A stretch of 18,774 bases of DNA from Sedimentisphaerales bacterium. Its GTDB lineage: Bacteria > Planctomycetota > Phycisphaerae > Sedimentisphaerales > SM23-30. Made by a program: the position numbers and the translations under genes. How positions within the stretch are numbered: the stretch's first letter is position 1; each line of letters opens with the position of its first letter. The notes under the pieces are model-generated. The model ran no database searches and was not told the origin of the DNA. It saw nothing but the letters and a program-made list of their open reading frames with translations. Shown here piece by piece: positions 1 through 8,868 of the stretch. The stretch lies in assembly GCA_016932145.1 (NCBI GenBank), contig JAFGDI010000091.1:1-18774 (forward strand), in the 5' to 3' direction.

Positions 1-1
1 A

Positions 2-814
2 GGTGTAGTTGTAGTATCTGCCTTTGACCCGGTTCGTCGTGAAATAGCCCGCATAAGTCTGGAAAAACTGATCATGGACGGTCGTATCCACCCGGCCCGT
101 ATCGAAGAAATAGTTATCGAGACTGGCAAAGAGATCGAGAACAAGCTCATGGAACTGGGTAAGCAGGCGGCGATGGAAGTAAATATTAACGGTCTGCCCG
201 GTAAATTACTACCCAATATAGGTCGTTTGCACTTCCGGACAAGTTATGGCCAGAATGTACTCAAGCACAGTATCGAAGTGGCGTTTCTGGCCCAGGCAAT
301 GGCCGAGGAGCTGGGGCTTGATGGAACCCTGGCAAGACGCTGCGGCTTCCTGCATGATATTGGTAAGGCACTGGACCATGAAGTTGAAGGCGGTCATCCT
401 CAGATCGGTGCCGACCTGCTCAAGAAGTTCCGTGAATGTGATGAAGTTATTAACGCTGTTGCCGGCCATCATGGCGATGTGCCAGCGACCTCACCTTATA
501 CTCCGCTGGTAGCAGCCGCTGACGCTATGAGTGCCAGCCGGCCGGGTGCCCGTCGCGAAACACTGGAAAGATACATTAAACGCCTGGAAAGTCTGGAAGA
601 GATCGCTAATAAGTTCCAGGGCGTGAATCACTCTTATGCCATTCAGGCTGGTCGTGAAATACGCGTTATAGTTGACCCGGAAAAGGTTGACGATGGTTGT
701 GCCTGGAAGATAGCCCGCGATATAGCTAACCAGGTAGAAAACGAACTGACCTACCCAGGCGAAGTAAAAATAACCCTGCTGAGAGAAGTTCGTTGTGTTG
801 AATTTGCTAAGTAA
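2..814 (+). CDS. rny: Ribonuclease Y, 3' part (start lies before the window)
   Basis: This is the C-terminal part of RNase Y, the membrane-anchored endoribonuclease that starts mRNA decay in bacteria that use it in place of RNase E. The frame is open from base 2, upstream of the first in-window ATG at 74, so the gene enters from the left; the coiled coil and membrane anchor are not visible. The first visible residues (SAFDPVRREIAR, then DGRIHPARIEE) match the end of the KH domain and the linker to the HD domain. The HD domain follows, with the metal-binding motif LHDIGKALDHE (His-Asp codons at 353-358), then AGHHGD and a late ADAMSASRPGARRE stretch, all hallmarks of the family. The C-terminal segment ending in REVRCVEFAK is complete. 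A hairpin with a T-tract lies 47 bases after the stop, before the YmdB gene. Confidence 0.96.
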   Translation, partial: GVVVVSAFDPVRREIARISLEKLIMDGRIHPARIEEIVIETGKEIENKLMELGKQAAMEVNINGLPGKLLPNIGRLHFRTSYGQNVLKHSIEVAFLAQAMAEELGLDGTLARRCGFLHDIGKALDHEVEGGHPQIGADLLKKFRECDEVINAVAGHHGDVPATSPYTPLVAAADAMSASRPGARRETLERYIKRLESLEEIANKFQGVNHSYAIQAGREIRVIVDPEKVDDGCAWKIARDIANQVENELTYPGEVKITLLREVRCVEFAK

Positions 815-861
815 AGCACAAAGCTCTATTTCTGGCATTTTTTAACTTGTTTTGATATTAT

Positions 862-912
862 AAATTACAGGTCGCGGGTTAGCAAAACCTGCTGCCTGTA
901 ATTTTCTTTTTT
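862..912 (+). terminator. Intrinsic terminator or attenuator between rny and the YmdB gene
   Basis: AAATTACAGG (862-871) pairs perfectly with CCTGTAATTT (895-904). Inside the loop GGTT can pair with AACC, giving a second short stem. A T-rich run with one C follows directly (TTTTCTTTTTTCT). Shape and tail fit a Rho-independent terminator, so rny and the downstream gene are probably only partly co-transcribed. Confidence 0.75.
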
Positions 913-942
913 CTGCCCAATAGAAAGCTGGACTATTAAGTA

Positions 943-1803
943 ATGCAAGTAAAGATATTATGTATAGGCGATATAGTGGGCCGACCAGGCCGTCAGGTTC
1001 TGGCTGAGAAACTGCCGCAACTGGTAAAGGAACATAACATCAGTTGCGTAGTAGCTAATGCTGAGAATTCTGCCGGCGGCTCAGGCATAACACAGCAGAT
1101 ACACGATAAGCTGCTCAAATATGGTGTAAATATTATCACGCTGGGCGATCATGTATATCGTAAAAAAGATATCATACCGACCCTGAACAATTCTGACGCA
1201 ATAGTACGCCCGGCGAATTTATCTACCCATGCTGCCGGTAAAGGTCAGGCTCTTTTCCACACACAGGAAGGTTGTGATGTGGCGGTCATTACCCTGCTGG
1301 GCAGACTGTATATGAGTATGCCAGGAGAAAATCCTTTTCTTGCCATTGAAAAAATTCTATCTAAAATGCCCTCGCACATTAAGATAATTTTGGTTGAAAT
1401 GCACGCTGAAGCCTCCAGCGAGAAAGTAGCTATGGGGCGTTTCCTGGATGGCAAAGTGTCTCTGGTTTTTGGCACTCACACTCATATTCCAACGGCAGAT
1501 GAAGAAATATTTCCGGGCGGCACCGGCTATATAACTGATATTGGCATGACCGGTCCGCATGAATCAGTTTTAGGTCGCAATATTGAGCCGGTAGTGAAAA
1601 GCCTGCTCACTCAGATGCCCTACTCTTATAGCATAGCAACTCGCGACCTGAGAATTAACGGGGTATTGGTTACTGTTGACAGCCACACAGGTAAAACGCT
1701 CAAAATCGAAAGAATGCGAGTTGACAGTGACATGGTAGATAATATTATTTACGATCAGGACGATGGCTCTGCCAGTCGTGTAAATTGCGGCTTTGATTGC
1801 TGA
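943..1803 (+). CDS. ymdB: YmdB-family metallophosphoesterase (probable cyclic-nucleotide phosphodiesterase)
   Basis: A 286-residue member of the YmdB/TIGR00282 calcineurin-like phosphoesterase family. In Bacillus YmdB hydrolyses 2',3'-cyclic nucleotides (3',5'-cAMP activity is also reported) and affects biofilm and motility decisions; pairing with rny is common. Metal and catalytic motifs are in order: GD at 9-10, AENSAGG at 40-46 (Glu41 and Asn42 match the catalytic Glu-Asn), LGDHVYRKKD at 67-76, VEMHAEA with His154, and FGTHTHIPTADE with His179 and His181, then GYITDIGMTG. Length is slightly above the usual about 265 residues, with an extra C-terminal tail of about 20 residues. Oddity: position 69 is Asp, where the family normally has Asn (GNH). 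No good Shine-Dalgarno precedes the ATG, but MQVKILCIGD is the expected N-terminus. The next gene starts 63 bases downstream, so the two may be co-transcribed. Confidence 0.92.
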   Translation: MQVKILCIGDIVGRPGRQVLAEKLPQLVKEHNISCVVANAENSAGGSGITQQIHDKLLKYGVNIITLGDHVYRKKDIIPTLNNSDAIVRPANLSTHAAGKGQALFHTQEGCDVAVITLLGRLYMSMPGENPFLAIEKILSKMPSHIKIILVEMHAEASSEKVAMGRFLDGKVSLVFGTHTHIPTADEEIFPGGTGYITDIGMTGPHESVLGRNIEPVVKSLLTQMPYSYSIATRDLRINGVLVTVDSHTGKTLKIERMRVDSDMVDNIIYDQDDGSASRVNCGFDC

Positions 1804-1866
1804 CATCAAGGCATAAACTATTAATTAATAGCATTGCCCTGAATAATCAAATAATCACTCTTTGTT

Positions 1867-4800
1867 ATGTCTGAGCAAAAGCATAGAAAAAGTTCTAATA
1901 TTATCGCTGCCTGGTATGGCCTGACGGGCAAGATCATCTTACTGATCGATCTTATCCGTTCACATCATCCGCGTCATCATTCTCCCCAGCGACGACAGCG
2001 AAAGCAGTTATTGGCCGGGCTGACCTTATTACTCATTACAACCTTAACCGGACTGCTGATCTTTAATCTGGTAGGTGAACGATTCAATAGCCACATTATT
2101 AATGCCCTGACCAATATTACCGGCGGCGAAGTTGATATCGAACATTCGTCCATAAATATTCTCAGCGATATCAGGATAAAACAGCTCAGCGTTTATCAGC
2201 CCGATATGCCGCATGAAGAGAAATATCTTATACTCAGGACCAGTGACCTGCTGTTAGAGTATAATCTCTGGAGTATGCTTACTCGTCAGCTTCAGATCGA
2301 CAGGATAGTCGCTAATGATGCCCTGCTCAACCTGAGTTATGACCATGATAATGCCAGTTGGAATATTACCCGGCTGAAACCTGCCGTCAACAAAAGTCAC
2401 AGCAGCGGCAAAGCACCTGCATTTATTATTCGCAGTTCCATTGTACAATTCACCGAAGTAAAAGATGGTATTATTTCCAGTCCGGTTCAGCAGCGATTTT
2501 CCGGTCAGTTTGCCAGCGACTTAAACCGCCAGCTCATCTTATTTTCTCTGACAGGCAGTGAGAACACTTCACTTCCTGACTGCAAGGTTACCGGCACCTA
2601 CAACCCTGATACCAAAGCCCTGGAAGCCGACCTCAGATTTGACCTGGCTGAATTCGCCAGTGATAAATTACCGCCTAATCTTGACCTGTTCCGCGATCTT
2701 TACGATGCGATCAACCCGCGTGGCGAACTACTGATAAAGAGTTATTATAACCCGAAGTCAGGTAATTATGCAAAAGTGATCTTCGATGAAGCCTCAGCCC
2801 GTATCAAGATACCCGAAAGCGAAACAGTCATACCGCTGCCGCAGATCAGCGGTGAAATAGTATGCACTTCTGAGAAAACCATTATAAACTCAGTCCAGGT
2901 CAAATATGACGATGCTACCTTTATAGTACAGGGTAATGTCACAGGCTATAACAGCAGTGCCGAGATAGACCTGAAATTTTCCAGCCCTGACCTGAATATA
3001 CCAACCGACCAATGGCATAATTTTGACATATTCAATAGCTCACTCAATGACCAGGAGCTGGTAAGCAGCCTGAACCATGATGCCATAACCAGTAATTCGA
3101 TCAGATCTATTGTCAAGATGCTCATATTGCATATACCTCAGAACAACAGAGGGGCATTCAATGACTTTTTACCAACAGGCAAGGCAAGTGTAGAAGTTTA
3201 TTTCACTCGTAATGATGGCAAAAACACTGTTGCCGGCAATGTCGATCTGATCGAAATGGCCGGTAGGTTTATCCGTTTCCCTTACCCGGTAAAGAATGCC
3301 TGTGGTCCGATCAGTTTTGAGCCGGGCCTTATACAGTTCGGTCCGATCACCGGCTCAGAAAACGGCCAGTCGGTAGTGGTTAATGGCAATGCGGTGCGCT
3401 TAGATAGCGGCCGATGGGACATTGAAACTGATGTAGATGTAAAGAATGTCTGTGCCGACTCTGTTCTCTATGAAGCATTAACTGATTTACAAAGAGGAAT
3501 CTTTGACCTGTTCAAACCTTCTGGTCGCGCTAATGCCCAATATCATATAAATGTTATTCAGGGTCAGGAGCCGGACCATTATCTTAATATCCAATTTTAT
3601 GATTGTGCCGGTACTTTTAGATTCTTACCTGTTCCACTGCAACATTGTTATGGCAATATTCACTGGGATAGTCGCAAGACTGAATTTTCCCTCTTACATG
3701 GCAAGGGAGCTGGCGGGAGCATTTCCCTGTCAGGTGCTTTTACCACCGAACCAGAAAGCCCGGCACAACTGAAATGCCAGGTTGACTTTAACGACCTGAA
3801 CTTAAATGAGCAACTAATGGCCGCATTGCCTGCCAATATAAATAACTTCGGTAACGAGCTGGCAATATCAGGCATTGTATCTGGCACTGCCAGAATAGAA
3901 CATTCGCTGGAAGATGGGCTGGCCATCATCAATCAAAAGGACTATCAATTCACTGAAATCAAACATGATGTCGATCTGCATCTGACAAATGGAAATATTG
4001 TTTATAAAGAACTGCCTCTGGCAGTTAACCAGGTTGACTGTCAGGCGAACTTCAATAATGGTCTGCTCAATATAAAAGGTCTGACTGGCGAAATATCAGA
4101 CCCGAACTCATCTGTCAGCCAATTAGCAATTTCAGGTGAAATCGGACAAGACTTACTTAGCTTGAAAGCCTCTTGTAAGAATTTTAACCTGACTCGCCAG
4201 ATAGGTGAGTATTTAGAAAAGAAAAAGCCTGGCACATGGCAAAAATATCAGCCGCTGGGAATTGCCGACCTCGAACTCGCTGTCAACAATATAGCTGACT
4301 TGCCCCCTGATTATGTCTGTACCCTGCGACCTGTTGCCATGTCGGCTGGCTTTATGGGTTATGAACTCTCAGATATGACAGGCTCAGTTGCTCTGACACC
4401 AACGGAAATCAGCTTCTCTGATTTTTCTGCTCAGTCAGGAGCTATAAAACTTAATGGCAATGTCAATCTAATTGGCCGGGATAATACCGATGTCTTGAAC
4501 ATCACGATCAAAGACCTGGCCATTGACCAAAAGCTCAAAAATGCCTTTGGCCAGAATGTCGTTCTGCTCAATGATAAATATGAGCTAAGCGGCCTGCTTT
4601 CTACAGACCTTAAACTCAGACTCTTGCCCGATGATTTTAAGACTAATACCTGGCAAATAGATGGTAGTGCCAGATTAACAAAAGCCTCAGGTAAATTCCC
4701 GGCTGAAGTAACTGATGTAAAGGCAGACTTCGACCTTAACCTTGATTATAATACTGATAACCATACTCTGGCCGCTAATGCCCAGGCAAATATTGAAAGT

Positions 4801-5505
4801 GCCTCTCTCGCCGGTCGGCCCATTGCCAATGCTTTGGCGGCAATAAGTTATGACTCTATAAGTAAAGACCTGGCCATTGAACTACAAGAGGCTTTATTTT
4901 GCTCCGGAACTCTCGCCGGGCTGCTCGAAGCAGAATTCCTTAATAATAGTTACACTCTGGACCTGGCTATCAGAGACGCTCAGCTAAACCAGATATCACC
5001 ACCAGACCCTAATCGGGGCGATATAAATGGTATAGTTAATGGCTTTCTCAGACTAAATGGTAGTACCACTTCTGCACGGGGCAATTTTGAATTTGAGATA
5101 AGTAAAGGCACGCTGGGCAGGCTGCCATTGCTGGCGGGAATATTGAACCTGATAAAATTCACTCAGGCACACGACGGGGTGTTCAATCAGGCAACTATCA
5201 AAGGCGATATAGTTGATGACCAGACTATCTTCTCCTCATTAGCATTCAAAGGTAATACCATCGAAGTATCAGGCTCAGGTAAAATGACTGGCCCTCTGCT
5301 GAAAGATAAAGACCACTCGGGCACCCTTGACCTTGTTTTTATGATAGAAGCGCCTGACATTATCCGCCCGATACCATTTATCGGCAGCCTGTTCAATGCT
5401 ATTCGCTCAGGACTGATCTATGTAAAAGCACAGGGGAACTACCAGAAGCCCGAAATTGAGACAGTACCCCTGTCGGTTTTTACTGATCTCTTTAACCAGA
5501 ACTAA
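1867..5505 (+). CDS. Large AsmA-like (AsmA/YhdP/TamB superfamily) envelope protein
   Basis: A 1212-residue protein with a cytoplasmic basic, His-rich N-terminus (residues 31-47), one membrane segment at about 48-69, and then a long region of beta-strand-like repeats with alternating hydrophobic residues, typical of the groove-forming AsmA/YhdP/TamB superfamily. These proteins are anchored in the inner membrane, span the periplasm and are thought to move phospholipid to the outer membrane. The C-terminal 130 residues (GTLGRLPLLAGILN, then ASGSGKMTG-like VSGSGKMTGPL, then IPFIGSLFNAIRSGLIYVKAQG) look like the AsmA C-terminal domain, including the closing motif in which the basis function is a beta-strand pair before a short tail. 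Overall size is close to YhdP. The start is the first ATG after the preceding gene and has no clear Shine-Dalgarno. The assignment rests on architecture and C-terminal motifs; the exact subfamily is uncertain and the lipid-transport role is from family knowledge. Confidence 0.8.
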   Translation: MSEQKHRKSSNIIAAWYGLTGKIILLIDLIRSHHPRHHSPQRRQRKQLLAGLTLLLITTLTGLLIFNLVGERFNSHIINALTNITGGEVDIEHSSINILSDIRIKQLSVYQPDMPHEEKYLILRTSDLLLEYNLWSMLTRQLQIDRIVANDALLNLSYDHDNASWNITRLKPAVNKSHSSGKAPAFIIRSSIVQFTEVKDGIISSPVQQRFSGQFASDLNRQLILFSLTGSENTSLPDCKVTGTYNPDTKALEADLRFDLAEFASDKLPPNLDLFRDLYDAINPRGELLIKSYYNPKSGNYAKVIFDEASARIKIPESETVIPLPQISGEIVCTSEKTIINSVQVKYDDATFIVQGNVTGYNSSAEIDLKFSSPDLNIPTDQWHNFDIFNSSLNDQELVSSLNHDAITSNSIRSIVKMLILHIPQNNRGAFNDFLPTGKASVEVYFTRNDGKNTVAGNVDLIEMAGRFIRFPYPVKNACGPISFEPGLIQFGPITGSENGQSVVVNGNAVRLDSGRWDIETDVDVKNVCADSVLYEALTDLQRGIFDLFKPSGRANAQYHINVIQGQEPDHYLNIQFYDCAGTFRFLPVPLQHCYGNIHWDSRKTEFSLLHGKGAGGSISLSGAFTTEPESPAQLKCQVDFNDLNLNEQLMAALPANINNFGNELAISGIVSGTARIEHSLEDGLAIINQKDYQFTEIKHDVDLHLTNGNIVYKELPLAVNQVDCQANFNNGLLNIKGLTGEISDPNSSVSQLAISGEIGQDLLSLKASCKNFNLTRQIGEYLEKKKPGTWQKYQPLGIADLELAVNNIADLPPDYVCTLRPVAMSAGFMGYELSDMTGSVALTPTEISFSDFSAQSGAIKLNGNVNLIGRDNTDVLNITIKDLAIDQKLKNAFGQNVVLLNDKYELSGLLSTDLKLRLLPDDFKTNTWQIDGSARLTKASGKFPAEVTDVKADFDLNLDYNTDNHTLAANAQANIESASLAGRPIANALAAISYDSISKDLAIELQEALFCSGTLAGLLEAEFLNNSYTLDLAIRDAQLNQISPPDPNRGDINGIVNGFLRLNGSTTSARGNFEFEISKGTLGRLPLLAGILNLIKFTQAHDGVFNQATIKGDIVDDQTIFSSLAFKGNTIEVSGSGKMTGPLLKDKDHSGTLDLVFMIEAPDIIRPIPFIGSLFNAIRSGLIYVKAQGNYQKPEIETVPLSVFTDLFNQN

Positions 5506-5805
5506 AAAAAAGAGCTTTCCTTTCATTGGATTTATCTATCCTTGATTATACTTTTTTGTCAGATATTGTGCATTTTAAAGTTAAAATATGAATTTTAGCT
5601 GCCGTAGCACTTTATATTAAAATAATGTATTACCATAACTCTATATTGGGTAATATTTTGCATTATAGTCACAAAAATGACGATTAAATTTATTTAATAA
5701 ATTATTTTTTTTTGCTAAACTTAAAAGGACAGTTTCAGAGCGAAAAATTATAGCTCGCTGTTTATATCTCTAAAGGAAACAATTAGTTAGGTCGATATTT
5801 GCTTT
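5506..5805. other. AT-rich gene-free gap before the 4,6-dehydratase gene
   Basis: Three hundred bases with no plausible coding frame. An AT palindrome, AATTTATT-T-AATAAATT (5687-5703), is followed by nine or more T residues and could stop transcription weakly despite lacking GC. A purine-rich stretch TAAAGGAAAC (5771-5780) lies 25 or more bases before the ATG at 5806, too far to be its ribosome binding site. I could not find a convincing sigma70 promoter pair, although a TATAGT hexamer sits at 5664-5669. Confidence 0.6.
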
Positions 5806-7797
5806 ATGAACAAAGATATAGCTGAAAAAAATGTAAATGTTAAGCCAACGAATTTTAAAGATCTGCTGCTTTGGAAGGGTAAGATAGTCCTGGCCCATCT
5901 GGCCTTTTTCTGGATGAGCCTGTTCATGTCGTTCATAGTATTGAACAACATGCAGATAAATGAGTCCTGGTTTGGACCGGTATTCTGGAATACCTTCATG
6001 GCAGTAGCGACGATCAAGCTGGTGATCTACGGCCTGTTCCGCCAATATCAGGGTTGGTGGCGTTATGTGAGTGTTTCTGACCTGTTCAGCATAATCAAGG
6101 CAACACATGTCAGTCTGGTAATCGAGATACTCGGTTACTATACCTGCCTGGCTTTATTGCCGGTGGCACTGGGAGCATTACCCGACGGTAAGCCGATCCT
6201 GAACGAGATACCGGTTTCAGTGTTTGTGGCCGACTGGGTAGCGACTATCTGTACAGTGTGCGGCTCTCGCCTGTTGATCCGTCTTTATTATGAAGAAAGC
6301 CAGCAGGTCGTGGCTGGTCGCCTGACACGCATGCTCATAGTCGGTGCTGGTAATGCCGGTGAGACCTTACTGCGAGAAATACGCAGAATGCCTATATTAA
6401 AGTATGAGGTAGTTGGTTTTGTTGATGATAACCCGCGTAAGCTGGGTATGCGCATTCACGGAGCTGAGGTAATAGGTACTACCAAAGAGATAAAGAAGAT
6501 CGCTCAGGAAAAAGCTATTGACGAGCTGGTTATAGCAATGCCCTCTGCTTCTCGCAAAGAGCTTCGCCATGTGATCGCCCAGTGTGAAGGCTCGAACCTG
6601 AAGTTCAGTACCGTACCAGACCTGGTGTCGATAGCAACCGGTAAGGTATCTGTTTCCAAGATGCGTGAGGTTGATATTAACGACCTGCTGGGTCGTGACC
6701 CGATAACCCTGGACATTGAGCAGATAAGTAAATTTCTGAATAATAAGGTAGTTATGGTAACCGGAGCCGGCGGTTCGATCGGTTCTGAAATGTGCCGGCA
6801 GATATGCCAGTTCGGTCCTAAAAAACTTTTACTGGTAGAGCAGGCGGAAAATCCCCTGTTCCACATTGAACGGGAGCTGCAAAGTGCATATCCGACCGTT
6901 GCTCTGCGTCCGATCATTTGCGATATAGCAGATGGCAAACGAGTTGATAAAGTCTTTAGCGAATATCACCCGGAAGTAGTGATCCACGCAGCCGCCCATA
7001 AGCATGTTCCGCTCATGGAGGCTAATCCTGGTGAGGCATTCAAAAATAATGTCTGCGGTACGCGTAATGTTGCCCTGGCCGCAGATAAATACAAGGCAAA
7101 GAACTTTGTCATGATCTCTACTGATAAGGCCGTTAATCCGACCAGTATAATGGGGTCAAGTAAAAGGTTCGCCGAAATGGTGATCCAGGGGCTCAATACC
7201 CATAGCGATACAGACTTTATTACCGTTCGCTTTGGTAATGTCCTGGGGTCTAATGGCTCAGTTGTACCTATTTTCACTAAGCAGATAATGGCTGGCGGAC
7301 CTGTTACGGTTACTCACCCAGATATGCAGCGATATTTTATGACCATACCAGAAGCCTCGCAATTGGTATTACAGGCTGCTACTATGGGCAAGGGCGGCGA
7401 AGTATTCCTGCTGGATATGGGCGAACCGGTTAAGATCGCTGATCTGGCTCGTGAACTGATAACTCTCAGCGGATATCGCCCTGATGAAGATATCGAGATC
7501 AAATACACCGGCATGCGTCCCGGCGAAAAACTATTTGAGGAACTCAGTATCGCCGGTGAAGATATGAAGCCGACACCTCATCCGAAAATTGCTGTCTGGC
7601 AAAACATACCGGCTAATGAAGATGAATTGAGAGATGCTATTGATGAGATGCTCGCTATAGCTGATAATGCCAGCTATGAACAGATCGTTTCTATTATCAA
7701 ACGCATAATTCCAGAATATGTTGGGGATGTTGACAGTAAGAAACTGCACGAAGAGCATCTGAAAAACAGAACAAAGATCAGCGGACAAAATATCTGA
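5806..7797 (+). CDS. Membrane nucleotide-sugar 4,6-dehydratase, WbpM/FlaA1/CapD family
   Basis: A 663-residue polysaccharide-biosynthesis enzyme that converts a UDP-N-acetylhexosamine to its 4-keto-6-deoxy form, the entry step to deoxyamino sugars in O-antigen, capsule or glycan. Four hydrophobic segments fall at about 26-47, 59-78, 98-124 and 138-156, with the family signature YQGWWRYVSVSDL between the second and third. A first Rossmann-like domain begins at GAGNAGE (180-186). The catalytic SDR domain has the NAD(P) motif TGAGGSIGS at 319-327 and the altered active site seen in WbpM: STDK at 438-441 and Met449-xxx-Lys453 where ordinary SDRs have Tyr-xxx-Lys. The late motif GMRPGEKLFEEL is also diagnostic. 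Length matches WbpM (about 665). The ATG lacks a recognisable Shine-Dalgarno, and an in-frame stop at 5788-5790 limits upstream extension. The exact sugar substrate cannot be read from sequence. Confidence 0.95.
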   Translation: MNKDIAEKNVNVKPTNFKDLLLWKGKIVLAHLAFFWMSLFMSFIVLNNMQINESWFGPVFWNTFMAVATIKLVIYGLFRQYQGWWRYVSVSDLFSIIKATHVSLVIEILGYYTCLALLPVALGALPDGKPILNEIPVSVFVADWVATICTVCGSRLLIRLYYEESQQVVAGRLTRMLIVGAGNAGETLLREIRRMPILKYEVVGFVDDNPRKLGMRIHGAEVIGTTKEIKKIAQEKAIDELVIAMPSASRKELRHVIAQCEGSNLKFSTVPDLVSIATGKVSVSKMREVDINDLLGRDPITLDIEQISKFLNNKVVMVTGAGGSIGSEMCRQICQFGPKKLLLVEQAENPLFHIERELQSAYPTVALRPIICDIADGKRVDKVFSEYHPEVVIHAAAHKHVPLMEANPGEAFKNNVCGTRNVALAADKYKAKNFVMISTDKAVNPTSIMGSSKRFAEMVIQGLNTHSDTDFITVRFGNVLGSNGSVVPIFTKQIMAGGPVTVTHPDMQRYFMTIPEASQLVLQAATMGKGGEVFLLDMGEPVKIADLARELITLSGYRPDEDIEIKYTGMRPGEKLFEELSIAGEDMKPTPHPKIAVWQNIPANEDELRDAIDEMLAIADNASYEQIVSIIKRIIPEYVGDVDSKKLHEEHLKNRTKISGQNI

Positions 7798-7835
7798 GAC
7801 AGATAACAGTATAATTTTCAGAACAAAGATAAGAG

Positions 7836-7873
7836 ACAGGCTTGGATAGTTTTCTACCCGGCCTGTTTTTTTT
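7836..7873 (+). terminator. Intrinsic terminator of the 4,6-dehydratase gene
   Basis: ACAGGC (7836-7841) pairs with GCCTGT (7861-7866); inside it GG-TAG can pair with CTA-CC around a TTTT loop. Eight T residues follow (7866-7873). The T-tract touches the stop codon of the convergent hemerythrin gene. Confidence 0.88.
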
Positions 7874-8285
7874 ACAGCATTCTGGCTTCTTTACTGACGG
7901 CGTATTTAGCTATTTGCATATCTTCTTCCATTATATGCACCTGGAGCCAATCTCGCAGGAAGGTCACTACTTCCAGATAGTTTACATGCTCGCCCGAACT
8001 ATACTTTTGCACTAACTCTTCGACCTGACTGGTCAATTCATAATGACGCTTAAAATGGTCGTCAAATCCGGGATAGCCAATCTCCATCATATACTTTTCT
8101 TCGGCAAGAAAATGCGATTTTGTATATTTGAGCAGTCGATCCAGAACAACCTTCAACACATCTTCGGCATGGCCAGATTTTATGCCATCGTACATGTCAT
8201 TGAGCATTTCAATGAGCTTCTTATGCTGATCATCTATCTGGTCTATTCCCAGGGCAAAATAACTGGACCAATTAAGTAATGTCAT
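7872..8285 (-). CDS. Bacteriohemerythrin (non-haem di-iron O2-binding protein)
   Basis: A single-domain hemerythrin of 137 residues, the normal size. All seven di-iron ligands of the family are present in the expected order: His21 (DDQHKKL), His58 and Glu62 (HFLAE), His77 and His81 (HFKRH), His117 and Asp122 (HIMEED). The N-terminal W6 and GIDQIDDQH are also typical. Stand-alone bacteriohemerythrins bind O2 reversibly and are used for oxygen sensing, storage or delivery; there is no fused signalling domain here. The ATG has a strong ribosome binding site, GAGGAA with a seven-base spacer, and a good minus-strand promoter about 85 bases upstream. It converges with the 4,6-dehydratase gene and forms a single-gene transcription unit, so the neighbours say little about its role. 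Confidence 0.96.
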   Translation of the reverse strand: MTLLNWSSYFALGIDQIDDQHKKLIEMLNDMYDGIKSGHAEDVLKVVLDRLLKYTKSHFLAEEKYMMEIGYPGFDDHFKRHYELTSQVEELVQKYSSGEHVNYLEVVTFLRDWLQVHIMEEDMQIAKYAVSKEARML

Positions 8286-8369
8286 TATCTGATTCCTCTA
8301 TAGTATCATGTTCTGCTTTTTTATCACGCTTGCACAATCAGGGAATCGTCCAGAGTGCAGACACAGTTT

Positions 8370-8397
8370 AGTATAACCAGACTGATAATAATGACAA
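8370..8397 (-). promoter_or_regulatory. Sigma70-type promoter for the hemerythrin gene
   Basis: On the minus strand TTGTCA (8397-8392) and TATACT (8375-8370) each match the sigma70 consensus at five of six bases, with a 16-base spacer. Transcription would start near 8363 and leave a leader of roughly 75-80 bases before the ATG. Confidence 0.5.
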
Positions 8398-8680
8398 TGA
8401 GTTGTAAATGACGGCAAGAGCTTTTCTGAGTATTTATAAAGTATTTTATTCTACTGACTTACAATAGAATTAAAATCAATGACCGCAAAAAGTAAAACTC
8501 CGAAATAAACAAATAATATGACGGACTGGCTTATTAAGCCCGATAACTCTTAGGTGAATACGCTACACAAAGGCCTGCGATTTGTAAGCTGCCTGCCAAA
8601 AAAAACGCTCATAATGCTGGCGATTTGAACATGCTCTCGAGGTTAGACTACCCATAAATGGGCAACCCTGCAATAGATGC

Positions 8681-8868
8681 CGGGAACGGTTATGATAAAT
8701 AGTAAGCGCTCACAGCTATTCTTAAAGCTACGCGACACTAAAGAACCAGCACATGGAAATATCTCTGCCGCTGCGTAGCTTTAAACCAGTCATCGGCCTC
8801 AAGACCGATACGAGAGCTTGTTACTTATTTCTTGTTACTTGTTACTGTAATCGGGAACGGTTACGATA
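8681..8868. repeat. Direct repeat pair, 17 bp, framing an inverted repeat
   Basis: CGGGAACGGTTATGATA at 8681-8697 recurs as CGGGAACGGTTACGATA at 8852-8868 (16 of 17 bases identical, 171 bases apart). The right copy ends two bases before the stop codon of the HEAT-repeat gene. The core GAACGGTTAC also occurs inverted at 17150-17159. Confidence 0.7.
8722..8784. repeat. Perfect 12-bp inverted repeat with 39-base loop
   Basis: TTAAAGCTACGC (8722-8733) is the exact reverse complement of GCGTAGCTTTAA (8773-8784). It sits centrally between the two 17-bp direct repeats. It could fold as an RNA hairpin in the 3' end of the minus-strand operon transcript. Confidence 0.75.

Noticed and set aside
6504..6938. 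Long minus-strand open frame of 144 codons inside the dehydratase gene, and similar antisense frames in topA and the AsmA-like gene
   Set aside because: They are opposite-strand shadows of well-supported genes, without ribosome binding sites or family motifs.
8560..8700. Possible riboswitch or cyclic-dinucleotide aptamer in the gap after the hemerythrin gene
   Set aside because: GGCAACCCTGC and neighbouring words look aptamer-like, but no known consensus core can be laid out and no gene starts downstream in the right orientation.
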